A stretch of DNA of 64,000 bases, from positions 44,364 through 108,363 of the forward strand of contig CABXSY010000003.1 of the NCBI GenBank assembly GCA_902514875.1, read 5' to 3'. A program made the position numbers and the translations under genes. Shown here in pieces: positions 1 to 8,573 of the stretch. The DNA is from an uncultured Alphaproteobacteria bacterium (GTDB lineage Bacteria; Pseudomonadota; Alphaproteobacteria; HIMB59; GCA-002718135). The notes beneath the pieces were generated by a model, which was not told where the DNA came from, ran no database searches, and saw only the letters and a program-made list of their open reading frames with translations. The number at the start of each line of letters is the position of its first letter. The stretch's first letter is position 1.

Positions 1-570
1 TTCTCACACTACATTCCGTTCTCCGGTTTTGTTTTTTTTAAAAATTCTCTTCAATGGGAAACTATAAAACATGCATTTGGTGTGACTACTGATGTAATGA
101 AAGTTTGTATTCCTGAAAACGAAAGATGGAAATGTAGATTATCCGCTTGGAGTCATCTCTCTATTTGGATTATAAGTATTGCTTCTTCAGTATACTTTCA
201 AAGCTGGCTTCCAGTTCTATTCGTTTTATTACCTAATTTTTATGGAAAGACACTCGTAATGCTAATGGGCCTTACTCAACACGCAGGACTTAGAGAAGAT
301 AAAAGAGATCACAGGTATACAACCAGAACAGTATATTTAAATCCAGTTTTAAGTTTTTTATATTGGCATATGGAATATCATGTTGAGCACCATATGTTCC
401 CTCAAGTTCCTTCACATAATTTACCTAAACTACATGCTATGATTAAAGATCAATTACCACCTGCTAGAAAAGGACTTATAGGGGCTTACAAAGAAATTGT
501 TCCAGCACTAATAAAACAAGCAAAAAATCCAGACTATCAAATCCCATTGTCAGTTCCAAGTAACGCCTAA
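1..570 (+). CDS. Membrane fatty acid desaturase-like protein, 5' end cut by window
   Basis: Di-iron membrane desaturase/hydroxylase family. The reading frame is open from base 1, and its first codons align with the middle of the complete paralogue at 3026-4039, so the gene begins upstream of the window and the in-frame GTG at 82 is not the start. Visible are a hydrophobic segment, a TQHAG motif and the family's last histidine box (HVEHH, followed by MFP). The C-terminal half is very similar to the second desaturase, suggesting duplication. It ends 5 bp before the ferredoxin reductase and heads the visible operon. The substrate cannot be told from sequence; alkane- or xylene-monooxygenase-like hydroxylation is an alternative to desaturation. 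Confidence 0.85.
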   Translation, partial: FSHYIPFSGFVFFKNSLQWETIKHAFGVTTDVMKVCIPENERWKCRLSAWSHLSIWIISIASSVYFQSWLPVLFVLLPNFYGKTLVMLMGLTQHAGLREDKRDHRYTTRTVYLNPVLSFLYWHMEYHVEHHMFPQVPSHNLPKLHAMIKDQLPPARKGLIGAYKEIVPALIKQAKNPDYQIPLSVPSNA

Positions 571-575
571 ATTAA

Positions 576-1805
576 ATGAAAAATAACATTATAATTTTAG
601 GCGGCGGTCAAGCTGCAATCTATGCTGCTAGAGAGGTTAGAAAAAATGATACAGATTCAAATATAAAAATATTAAGTGAAGAAAATTTATTACCATATGA
701 AAGACCTCCTTTATCTAAAGATTTTTTGTTAAATAAAAAAAATGAGGATGATCTTTATTTTCATTCTAGCGACGTACTAAAAAATGAAAATATAGATTTT
801 GAAAATGTATTAATTAATAAAGTTGATTTTGAAAATAAAAAACTTTTTACAAAAAATGATGATGTTTACTCTTATAATAGCCTATTAATTTCAACAGGTT
901 CTGAAAATAAAAAGCTTAGTCTAGATAAAAATTTAAATGATGATATTTATTATTTAAGAAATTTAGAAGAAGCCAAAACTATTAAAGAAAAAATTTCAAA
1001 TAAAAATAAAATAACTATTATTGGAGGTGGTTTCATTGGCTTAGAAATAGCTTCATCTATATCTCAGCTTAAAAAAAAAGTAACAGTTATCGAAATCGGT
1101 AATCAACTCATGGGAAGAATTATACCTAAACAAATTGCTGACCTGGTTCAAAAAACTCACATAGAGCATGGTAATGATATAATATTAAATAAACAGATAG
1201 AAAAAATAAGTAAAAAAAATGATATTTATGAAATTTTATTAAATGATAATTCTTTAATAGAAACAGAATTTATAATTGCTGGTATAGGATCAACTCCTTC
1301 TATAAAATTATTTGAAAATACAAATTTAAAACTTGATAATGGTATAGTAACCAATCAATATTGTGAAACTTCCATTAAAGATGTTTATGCAGCAGGTGAC
1401 GTATCTAATTTTTATCATCCATTATATGAAAGAAATATAAGACTTGAGTCTTATCAACATGCACAAAATCATGGAATTTGTGCTGGAAAAAATATTGCTG
1501 GAGTAAAAACAGAATACTCTTCAGTTCCTTGGATGTGGTCTGATCAATTTAATTTAAATCTTCAACTGACCGGTATTTGTGATGATTATGATGAAATGGT
1601 TGAAAGAGGTAATAATATTAATAATGGTGTAATTTATTTTTTTCTAAAAAATAAAATAATAAAAGGCGCATGTGGTTTAGGAATTGTAGGAAAAGTGGGT
1701 CGTGACATTAGAATAACTTCTAAATTAAGTGAGAAAAATACCATAGTAGATACACAAATTCTCTCAGATGAAACTCAAAAATTAAATAAACTTATACAAA
1801 AATAA
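576..1805 (+). CDS. FAD-dependent NAD(P)H:ferredoxin reductase
   Basis: 409 aa, usual size for putidaredoxin/rhodocoxin reductase-type flavoproteins. An N-terminal FAD-binding GGGQAA motif lies at about residues 9-14, an ERPPLSK motif at about 42-48, a second nucleotide-binding GGGFIG motif at about 149-154 for NAD(P)H, and the second FAD motif AAGD at 272-275; a reductase C-terminal domain follows. By family knowledge it passes electrons from NAD(P)H to a small iron-sulfur protein. The Rieske ferredoxin gene is immediately downstream and three membrane di-iron enzymes lie in the same operon, so it most likely feeds them. The protein is rich in Lys and Asn, as are its neighbours. Confidence 0.9.
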   Translation: MKNNIIILGGGQAAIYAAREVRKNDTDSNIKILSEENLLPYERPPLSKDFLLNKKNEDDLYFHSSDVLKNENIDFENVLINKVDFENKKLFTKNDDVYSYNSLLISTGSENKKLSLDKNLNDDIYYLRNLEEAKTIKEKISNKNKITIIGGGFIGLEIASSISQLKKKVTVIEIGNQLMGRIIPKQIADLVQKTHIEHGNDIILNKQIEKISKKNDIYEILLNDNSLIETEFIIAGIGSTPSIKLFENTNLKLDNGIVTNQYCETSIKDVYAAGDVSNFYHPLYERNIRLESYQHAQNHGICAGKNIAGVKTEYSSVPWMWSDQFNLNLQLTGICDDYDEMVERGNNINNGVIYFFLKNKIIKGACGLGIVGKVGRDIRITSKLSEKNTIVDTQILSDETQKLNKLIQK

Positions 1806-1825
1806 TAATTTGATTATTTAATATT

Positions 1826-1840
1826 TATTTTCAGAAAATA
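1826..1840. promoter_or_regulatory. Perfect 15-bp inverted repeat upstream of Rieske ferredoxin gene
   Basis: TATTTTC-A-GAAAATA lies in the 52-bp gap before the ferredoxin gene, the longest gap inside this operon, and is followed by a TATATA-like box at about 1846-1851. It could be an operator for an internal promoter. Such AT-rich palindromes also arise by chance, and the one-base centre makes a terminator hairpin unlikely. Confidence 0.25.
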
Positions 1841-1857
1841 GACATTATATACAAATT

Positions 1858-2175
1858 ATGTCTGAAGAAAATTGGATAGAAGTAGGCTCAACAGATAGTA
1901 TTGAAGAAGAAGATCTTATTAGATTTGATCATCAAGATAAAACTTTTTGCGTATACAGATTAACAGATGGTTTTTATGCAACTGATGGGATGTGTACACA
2001 TGAAACAGTACATCTTGAAGATGGCCTGGTTATGGATGATGAAATCGAATGTCCAATGCATCAAGGTATTTTTAATATTAAGTCTGGAGAAGCATTAAGC
2101 CCACCAGCTTGTGAGGATTTAAAAACATACCCAGTTAAAGTTGATAATGATAAAATATTCATTAAGATAGATTAA
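1858..2175 (+). CDS. Rieske-type [2Fe-2S] ferredoxin
   Basis: 105 aa, the length of small soluble Rieske ferredoxins of the biphenyl/naphthalene dioxygenase type. The cluster ligands are all present: C46-x-H48 and C65-x2-H68, separated by 16 residues. No signal peptide or membrane segment, so cytoplasmic. It sits between its likely reductase (576-1805) and the oxygenase/desaturase-like genes, and is inferred to shuttle electrons to their di-iron centres. No Rieske oxygenase alpha subunit is present in the window, so use by the membrane di-iron enzymes is the economical reading. An assimilatory nitrite reductase small subunit is the other look-alike, but the neighbours argue against it. Confidence 0.9.
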   Translation: MSEENWIEVGSTDSIEEEDLIRFDHQDKTFCVYRLTDGFYATDGMCTHETVHLEDGLVMDDEIECPMHQGIFNIKSGEALSPPACEDLKTYPVKVDNDKIFIKID

Positions 2176-2194
2176 ATATTTTTTTGGAGATTTT

Positions 2195-3022
2195 ATGAGT
2201 AGAAAAAAACTTACAGTTTACGATTATTTGCAATGCAAAGGTAAAAGACAATTAAGTGTTATGTTTGTACACAATGCTGACGAAGCTGCAGCAGCTGAAG
2301 AAGCAGGTATTGACATGATATGTACTTCGCATGATGCTCCACAATTTGGTATTTATAATTCTTTTGATGAGCTGAAAAGAATTCGTGAGGCTGCACCAAC
2401 TTGCTTTATGCAGTCCGGAGGTGCAGTAAGAGTAGCTTCTGAGTATGAAGCAATGAAGCTTTCACACAAGTATTTAGATATAGGCGCAGATGTAATCTAT
2501 GGAGGTAATTGGAGTTACAAATGGATTAGAGCATTAAGAGACGAATATGTACCAATTAATAGTCATGTTGGATTAGTTCCAGGAAATGCCACTTGGATTG
2601 GTGGATTTGTTGCTCAAGGCAAAACTGCTGATAAAGCAATTAGAATTTTAGAACATACCCTTGAGTTACAAGAAGCAGGAGCTATTGGAGTTGAGCTCGA
2701 AGTAGTTCCACCGAAAGTTGCTGAAGTGATTACAAAAAAAGTTAATATTATGACTCTCTCAATGGGAAGTGGCTCTGGATGTGACGGACAATATTTATTT
2801 GCTAATGATGTTCTGGGATATACTCAGGGAAAAATTCCAAGACATGCACGTATTTATAGAGATTTTAAAAAAGAATTTGCAAAACTACAAACTGAAAGAG
2901 TTAATGCATTCAAAGAGTTTCATGATGATACAGTAAACAAAAAATTTAATGATCCTAAAATCACAGTTAATATCGATGATGGTGAATTTGACAAATTTTT
3001 AAAGCTTTCAGAAAAATTTTGA
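2195..3022 (+). CDS. PanB-like (ketopantoate hydroxymethyltransferase superfamily) protein, first copy
   Basis: 275 aa, TIM-barrel of the PEP mutase/PanB superfamily. The second half follows PanB closely: HVGLVP, then GGFVAQGK, an E in the LEVVP stretch, a GSGSGCDGQ loop and a KIPRHA motif. The first half does not: the PanB metal-binding VGDS, ADLPF and KIEGG motifs read here as CTSHD, FMQSG and YGGNW. It is therefore probably not pantothenate PanB but a repurposed relative. It follows the Rieske gene by 19 bp with a GGAG ribosome site and ends 3 bp before a desaturase. A paralogue lies at 4042-4875. True activity unknown; C-C bond formation or cleavage on a 2-oxoacid is a family-based guess. 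Confidence 0.8.
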   Translation: MSRKKLTVYDYLQCKGKRQLSVMFVHNADEAAAAEEAGIDMICTSHDAPQFGIYNSFDELKRIREAAPTCFMQSGGAVRVASEYEAMKLSHKYLDIGADVIYGGNWSYKWIRALRDEYVPINSHVGLVPGNATWIGGFVAQGKTADKAIRILEHTLELQEAGAIGVELEVVPPKVAEVITKKVNIMTLSMGSGSGCDGQYLFANDVLGYTQGKIPRHARIYRDFKKEFAKLQTERVNAFKEFHDDTVNKKFNDPKITVNIDDGEFDKFLKLSEKF

Positions 3023-3025
3023 TCA

Positions 3026-4039
3026 ATGTTTGCAGGCGAAGTTGATTTAAATACTTGGTATAAACCAAAAATAGATAAGAAAAAGTTAAAGGAACTTTCT
3101 AAGAGATCTGATTCAAAAGGTTTAATTGATATATCTGTATTTATTGTTGCTCTACTATTAAGCGGATATCTTTGTGTTGTAAGTTGGGGTACTTTTTGGT
3201 CAATTCCTGCTCTTCTACTTTATGGAAACATTTTCTATTGTAAAATCATTAGCATTCAACATGAAACAAATCACGAAACATATTTTAAAACAAGAGTGTT
3301 AAATAAATTTTTTTATCATATAACTTCTTTGCTTGGTGGTTTTGAAGCAGTTCGATGGAAGTGGAGTCATTTTCATCACCATACCTACACAATTTTTACT
3401 CATGAGGAAGTATATGATTATGAAAATAATAGTCCTAAACCTACAGAACCTATTAGATTTCTTTTAAATTTTTTACCTCTGGGTCCTTTAATTAATATTC
3501 AAAAAATAAGACATTTTACACATTTTGAAATAATCAAACATTCATTTGGAATAATTACTGCTGTTGTAAATATTACTGTACCTGAAAAAGAGATAAAAAA
3601 AATTATTAATAGCTCAAGATTATATGTTGTTTTTTGGCTAATCATTATTGCATCCTCAATTCTTTTTAAAACCTGGTTGCCAATAATAATGTTAATTCTG
3701 CCTCCATTTTATGGAAATACTATTTTAATGATTTGTGGAATGACACAACATGCAGGATTAGCTGACAATGTTAAAGATCATAGAAAAAGTACAAGAACAG
3801 TAATCATGAATCCTTTTTTCAGTTTTTTGTATTCGAATATGGAATATCATATTGAGCATCACATCTTTCCAAAAATTCCTTGTCATAACCTCAAAGCTTT
3901 TCACCAAGTAGTTAAAGATCAAATGCCAACTCCAAGAAAAGGTGTAATAAATGCTTACAAAGAAATTATTCCTGCTATTTTTAAACAAGCAAAAGATAAA
4001 AATTATTATTTGAATGTTGAGGTACCAAGTACTAACTAG
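3026..4039 (+). CDS. Membrane fatty acid desaturase-like di-iron protein
   Basis: 337 aa with hydrophobic segments at about residues 35-75 and 190-235. All three histidine boxes of the membrane desaturase/hydroxylase family are visible: H79-x3-H83, H115-x-H117-H118-H119 and H275-x2-H278-H279. It is inserted between two PanB-like genes with 3-bp and 2-bp gaps, so the three are almost certainly co-translated. It needs electrons, which the reductase and Rieske ferredoxin upstream could supply. The close paralogue at 1-570 shares most of the C-terminal half. Acting on an acyl chain or another hydrophobic substrate in the inner membrane is family knowledge; the substrate is not known. Confidence 0.9.
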   Translation: MFAGEVDLNTWYKPKIDKKKLKELSKRSDSKGLIDISVFIVALLLSGYLCVVSWGTFWSIPALLLYGNIFYCKIISIQHETNHETYFKTRVLNKFFYHITSLLGGFEAVRWKWSHFHHHTYTIFTHEEVYDYENNSPKPTEPIRFLLNFLPLGPLINIQKIRHFTHFEIIKHSFGIITAVVNITVPEKEIKKIINSSRLYVVFWLIIIASSILFKTWLPIIMLILPPFYGNTILMICGMTQHAGLADNVKDHRKSTRTVIMNPFFSFLYSNMEYHIEHHIFPKIPCHNLKAFHQVVKDQMPTPRKGVINAYKEIIPAIFKQAKDKNYYLNVEVPSTN

Positions 4040-4041
4040 TT

Positions 4042-4875
4042 ATGAGAAAAAAAATAACTGTTAAGGACTTACAAAGTTTTAAAGGTAAAAAAAAATTAGT
4101 TTGTATATTAATTAAAAACGAAGAAGAAGCATTAGCAGCTGATAAGGTTGGTTTTGAGATGCTTGCAACTGGTTTAGCAGGTAAGTACAAAAATGATGAT
4201 GACCATCCTAATTTTGATCAATTAGTTAAAATGAGAGAGGCTGCTCCTACTGCATTCATGCACTGTGGCGCTCCCGACAGTTTTATACCAACAATTGATG
4301 AAGCTAAAAAATTTTCATTTAAAATATTAGAGCATGGTTTTGATATGCTTTATTGTAATACACGTTTTGATTTAATAGGAGAATTATTCAAAGAAGGAAT
4401 TCCTTGTTTAGGCCATGTTGGTCTGGTCCCACCCAAACGAACTTGGACTGGAGGATTTGTAGCAGTAGGCAAAACAGCAAAAGAAGCTATGTGGATTTAT
4501 GATCAGTGTTTAAAAATTCAAGATGCTGGAGGGGTTGCTATAGAAATGGAGTGTGTGCCATATAAAATTGCAGAGGTTATTTCAAAAAAAGTGGAACCAA
4601 CAGTTATGTCAATGGGAAGTGGGTCTGGATGCGACGTGGAATACGTTTTCGGATGCGACATATTAGGAACTACGAAGGGTAAAATACCTCGACATGCAAA
4701 AAAATATAGGGATTTTCAACAAGAATTTGCAAGACTTCAAAAAGAAAGAGAGTCTGCCTTTAAAGAATTTTATGATGATGTTCATACTGGTGCTTTTCCT
4801 GAGAAAAAAAATATTGTAGAAATTAATGAAAATGAACTAGATATATTTTTAAATAAATTAGAAAAAAGAGGATAG
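4042..4875 (+). CDS. PanB-like (ketopantoate hydroxymethyltransferase superfamily) protein, second copy
   Basis: 277 aa, paralogous to the protein at 2195-3022, with the same conserved second half (GHVGLVPP, GGFVAVGK, E in MECVP, GSGSGCDVE, KIPRHA). Its first half also lacks the canonical PanB metal ligands: the VGDS, ADLPF and KIEGG positions read as ATGLA, FMHCG and YCNTR. The two copies differ from each other at these sites, which suggests a heterodimer or two separate substrates rather than a simple backup copy. Starts 2 bp after the desaturase and ends 2 bp before the sterol-desaturase-like gene. No signal peptide; cytoplasmic. Confidence 0.8.
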   Translation: MRKKITVKDLQSFKGKKKLVCILIKNEEEALAADKVGFEMLATGLAGKYKNDDDHPNFDQLVKMREAAPTAFMHCGAPDSFIPTIDEAKKFSFKILEHGFDMLYCNTRFDLIGELFKEGIPCLGHVGLVPPKRTWTGGFVAVGKTAKEAMWIYDQCLKIQDAGGVAIEMECVPYKIAEVISKKVEPTVMSMGSGSGCDVEYVFGCDILGTTKGKIPRHAKKYRDFQQEFARLQKERESAFKEFYDDVHTGAFPEKKNIVEINENELDIFLNKLEKRG

Positions 4876-4877
4876 TT

Positions 4878-5885
4878 GTGAATAGAGACAAATTAAATGA
4901 TGAAAATTATGGTACAAGAGACAAAAGAGGTCATTGGAAACCTTTTGGTACTATAAGTATAAATCCTCCTAAAGAAATTTTTTATAATCCGATAAGATTA
5001 TTAAAATATTTTTTTAAGTTTCCAGGAATATTTTTTCCATGGACATTTGTTTTTGGAGCAATAACAGTAGCAACCTATCTATTTTTAACACCTTCCTTAG
5101 AAAGCATGAAGACTTTCGAAGTTGGTTGGATATCTTATATTTTTTTGAGAAATGCAGCAATTATACTTTTATGGACAGGTTTTTTTCATCTAAGATTAAA
5201 AACACAAGGAACTTCATTTAAGTATAATCCACGACCTTTGGAAAAAAACAATTCGACATTTTTGTTCAACGATCAAACAAAAGATAATTTATTTTATACT
5301 TTTTGTAGCGCAATTCCACTTTGGACAGCTTATGAAGTAATTACGTTTTGGGCATTTGCTAATCAAATAATACCATATGTAAGTTGGGAAGCTTACCCCA
5401 TTTATTGTTGTTTTATGTTTTTCTTAGTTCCTTTTATACGTGATGCACATTTTTATTTAACTCATAGATTATTACATTGGGCACCACTTTATAAAATAGC
5501 TCATAAAGTACATCATCGTAACACTAATACAGGCGCTTGGTCCGGAATGTCTATGCATCCAATTGAGCACATACTATATTTTTCTGGTATACTCATTCAC
5601 TGGATTATTCCTTCACATCCTCTAGTGGCAATGTATCATGTCTTCCATGCTGGTTTGGCACCTACTCCAGGTCATACAGGATATGAAAAGATGACTTTTA
5701 AAAATGGTGTAACAATTCCAACTGGTGATTATATGCATTATATTCATCATAAATATTTTGAATGTAATTACTCTGGTGGAAATACAAGCTTCCTGGATAA
5801 ACTAATGGGCACTTTTCATGATGGGTCTGAAGATGCAACAAAAGAAGTGATGGCTCGTATTAAAGATAAAGCTCATTATCTTTAA
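4878..5885 (+). CDS. Sterol desaturase / fatty acid hydroxylase family membrane protein
   Basis: 335 aa beginning at GTG, chosen because it follows the upstream stop by 2 bp and no nearer ATG exists. Hydrophobic segments lie at about residues 50-70, 85-105, 130-160 and 165-185. Histidine boxes typical of the ERG3/alkylglycerol monooxygenase superfamily are seen at H196-x3-H200, H209-x2-H212-H213 and H287-x2-H290-H291. These bind a di-iron centre that hydroxylates or desaturates a lipid-like substrate in the membrane. It is the last gene of the operon and could receive electrons from the Rieske system. Substrate unknown; sterols are not implied in a bacterium of this kind. Confidence 0.88.
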   Translation: MNRDKLNDENYGTRDKRGHWKPFGTISINPPKEIFYNPIRLLKYFFKFPGIFFPWTFVFGAITVATYLFLTPSLESMKTFEVGWISYIFLRNAAIILLWTGFFHLRLKTQGTSFKYNPRPLEKNNSTFLFNDQTKDNLFYTFCSAIPLWTAYEVITFWAFANQIIPYVSWEAYPIYCCFMFFLVPFIRDAHFYLTHRLLHWAPLYKIAHKVHHRNTNTGAWSGMSMHPIEHILYFSGILIHWIIPSHPLVAMYHVFHAGLAPTPGHTGYEKMTFKNGVTIPTGDYMHYIHHKYFECNYSGGNTSFLDKLMGTFHDGSEDATKEVMARIKDKAHYL

Positions 5886-5929
5886 ACTTATCTTCATAAA
5901 TTTTTAATTTTATTATATTGATCTTATAT

Positions 5930-6805
5930 ATGAGTAAGGTTGAAATATTTAAAGATGTAAAAAATAGCTTAGGCGAAGGCATTACATGGTCGCCACTTAA
6001 TAGTTGTATATATTGGTTAGACATAATGCCAAAATCTGTTTTGTTTAAAATTGATTTAAATTCTAACAAATTAGAAACTTTTGATTTACCCGAATTTGTT
6101 ACAGCGTCTTCGATAATATCTAATAATGAAATTGCTTTAGTATCAAACAATGGTGTAAACAAATTTGATTTTAATACCAATAGTTATGAAAGAATTATTG
6201 ATGTAGAAAAAGATATTCCAACAAACAGGTCTAATGATGGTGCATCTGATGCTAATGGGAGACTTTGGTTTGGAACAATGCAAAATAATTTTAATAAAGA
6301 TGGAAGTGCTAAATCTTTAGATACTAAATCTGGGAGTTTATACTGTCTATCAGGTAATCAATTAAATATTGTTGAAAAAAATCTTGGCATACCTAATACG
6401 TTTGTATGGAGTCCAGATAATACAAAATTTTATTTTGCAGATACAATAGAAGGCTCATTACTTGAATATAAATTCAACCTAGATGAAGGTATTTTATCAG
6501 ATAAAAAAATTTTTTTTAATTTTGATAGAGGTGCTCCAGATGGATCAACTATTGATAGTGATGGTTTTATTTGGAATTGTCGTTGGGGTGGATCGTGTGT
6601 TGTAAAAATTGATCCAAAAGGCAGGGTTGATCAAATTTACGAGCTACCTGTTGAAAATGTAACAAATTGTGTTTTTGGTGGAAATGATCTCAAAACTCTA
6701 TTTATTACTACTGCTAATAATTCAGATAAAAATAAATATGATGGCAGTTTATTTGCATTAAATGTAAATACCCCTGGTATTGAAGATAATAAATTTAAAA
6801 TTTGA
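5930..6805 (+). CDS. SMP-30/gluconolactonase/LRE family sugar lactonase
   Basis: 291 aa, six-bladed beta-propeller lactonase family. I start at the ATG at 5930; an in-frame TTG at 5918 would add only four residues. Family features include the LGEGITWS stretch near the N-terminus (metal-binding Glu), SNDGASDANGRLWFGTM at about residues 97-113, a GIPNTFVWSPD blade and an APDGSTIDSDGF segment carrying the metal-binding Asp. By family knowledge it opens an aldonolactone to the aldonic acid. It is 31 bp upstream of the sugar-acid dehydratase on the same strand, so the two probably act in sequence. Confidence 0.88.
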   Translation: MSKVEIFKDVKNSLGEGITWSPLNSCIYWLDIMPKSVLFKIDLNSNKLETFDLPEFVTASSIISNNEIALVSNNGVNKFDFNTNSYERIIDVEKDIPTNRSNDGASDANGRLWFGTMQNNFNKDGSAKSLDTKSGSLYCLSGNQLNIVEKNLGIPNTFVWSPDNTKFYFADTIEGSLLEYKFNLDEGILSDKKIFFNFDRGAPDGSTIDSDGFIWNCRWGGSCVVKIDPKGRVDQIYELPVENVTNCVFGGNDLKTLFITTANNSDKNKYDGSLFALNVNTPGIEDNKFKI

Positions 6806-6836
6806 TTTTTTACTTTAATTAGATAAGACTTTTTTG

Positions 6837-8570
6837 ATGAATAAAAAAAATAAATTTAGATCTTCTGATTGGTATAATTCTAAATCACATAGAAGAGATA
6901 CTTTTATACATAGGGGCTGGATGAGAAATCAAGGTCACCCCAATCATTTGTTTGATGGACGTCCTGTAATTGGTATTTGTAATACTTGGTCAGAGCTAAC
7001 ACCTTGTAATGGTCATTTTAGGGAGATAGCAGAGTCAGTTAAAAAAGGTGTTTATGAAGCTGGCGGTTTTCCTTTGGAATTTCCAGTCTTTTCAGCAAGT
7101 GAATCCAATTTAAGACCAACAGCTATGTTGTTTAGAAATTTAGCAAGTATGGATGTTGAAGAAGCAATAAGAGGTAATCCCATTGATGGAGTCGTATTGC
7201 TAATGGGTTGTGATAAGACTACACCTTCATTGATGATGGGAGCTGCAAGTGTTGATCTTCCTACAATTGGTGTGTCAGGTGGACCAATGCTTAATGGACA
7301 TCATCAAGGAGAAATAATAGGTTCTGGCACTGGCGTTTGGAAACTTGATGCAGATTTAAATGCGGGCATAATAACAGAAGAAGATTTTATTAATGCAGAA
7401 ATTTCAATGAGTAGATCTAAAGGTAATTGTATGACAATGGGGACTGCATCAACAATGGGATCAATGGTAGAAGCATTAGGAATGTCACTACCTGGAAATG
7501 CCGCAATACCTGCGGTTGATTCAAGAAGATATGCTTTAGCCCATATGTCTGGGAAAAGAATTGTTGAAATGGTCAAGGAAGATATAACTATGTCAAAAAT
7601 TGTTACAAAAAAATCATTTGAAAATGCAATTAAGGTCAATGGAGCAATAGGCGGATCAACAAATGCAGTTATCCATTTAGCTGCAATTGCAGGTCGAATG
7701 GAAATTGATTTAGATTTAGATGATTGGAATAAATGTGGAGATGGTATTCCAACTTTAGTAAATCTACAGCCTTCAGGAAAATACTTAATGGAAGATTTTT
7801 ATTATGCAGGTGGTGTTCCAGTAGTCATAAAAAGATTAATGGAAAAAAAATTAATAGATGAAAATTCAATGACTGTTAACGGAAAAACTATAGCTGAGAA
7901 TAATATAAACGCTAAATGTTGGAACAATGAAGTTATAAAAGAATTTGAAAATCCGTTAACAAAAAATGGAGGAATTAAAATTCTAAGGGGTAATATCGCT
8001 CCAAATGGGGCAATTATTAAACCCTCAGCTGCATCACCAGAATTAATGAAACATACTGGAAGAGCGGTAGTTTTTGAAAGCGTAGAAGAGTTTCATGAAA
8101 AGATTGATGATCCTAATTTAGACGTTGATGAAAATTCAATATTAGTTTTAAAAAATTGTGGACCAAAAGGCTATCCTGGTATGGCTGAAGTCGGTAATAT
8201 GCGTCTTCCGCAAAAAGTTCTTAAAAAAGGTGTTAGAGATATGATTAGAATATCTGATGCAAGAATGAGTGGAACAGCATATGGTACAGTAATACTTCAT
8301 ACTGCTCCAGAAGCTGCAGTCAAAGGTCCTTTAGCAGCAGTTCAAAATGGCGATGAAATAGAAGTAGATGTTGATCAAGGCACAATGAATTTAAAAGTGG
8401 ATAATGAAACAATAAAAAATCGTCTAGAAAAATATTCACCTGTTGTTCCAGAAATCACAGGTGGTTACCAAAAAATGTATGTAGAGCATGTTATGCAAGC
8501 TGACAAAGGAGCAGATCTAGATTTTCTAATTGGGAAAAGAGGTGCTGAAGTCAAAAGACATAGCCACTAA
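6837..8570 (+). CDS. IlvD/Edd family sugar-acid dehydratase
   Basis: 577 aa from the ATG at 6837 (a TTG lies just before it). Three cysteines at C48, C125 (in GCDKTTPS) and C198 (in GNCMTMG) match the Fe-S ligand pattern of L-arabinonate and D-xylonate dehydratases. The NPIDGVVLLMGCDK stretch and RMSGTAYG near the C-terminus favour the pentonate/hexonate dehydratase branch over dihydroxyacid dehydratase (IlvD) or Edd. The expected reaction is loss of water from an aldonic acid to give a 2-keto-3-deoxy acid. It lies just after a lactonase that would supply such an acid and converges with a rhamnonate-dehydratase-like gene 3 bp away. Exact sugar uncertain. Confidence 0.88.
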   Translation: MNKKNKFRSSDWYNSKSHRRDTFIHRGWMRNQGHPNHLFDGRPVIGICNTWSELTPCNGHFREIAESVKKGVYEAGGFPLEFPVFSASESNLRPTAMLFRNLASMDVEEAIRGNPIDGVVLLMGCDKTTPSLMMGAASVDLPTIGVSGGPMLNGHHQGEIIGSGTGVWKLDADLNAGIITEEDFINAEISMSRSKGNCMTMGTASTMGSMVEALGMSLPGNAAIPAVDSRRYALAHMSGKRIVEMVKEDITMSKIVTKKSFENAIKVNGAIGGSTNAVIHLAAIAGRMEIDLDLDDWNKCGDGIPTLVNLQPSGKYLMEDFYYAGGVPVVIKRLMEKKLIDENSMTVNGKTIAENNINAKCWNNEVIKEFENPLTKNGGIKILRGNIAPNGAIIKPSAASPELMKHTGRAVVFESVEEFHEKIDDPNLDVDENSILVLKNCGPKGYPGMAEVGNMRLPQKVLKKGVRDMIRISDARMSGTAYGTVILHTAPEAAVKGPLAAVQNGDEIEVDVDQGTMNLKVDNETIKNRLEKYSPVVPEITGGYQKMYVEHVMQADKGADLDFLIGKRGAEVKRHSH

Positions 8571-8573
8571 TTA

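Noticed and set aside
2195..4875. Calling the two PanB-like genes panB
   Set aside because: Metal-ligand motifs are not conserved, two copies lie in a lipid/oxidation operon and no panC gene is near, so pantothenate synthesis is not supported.
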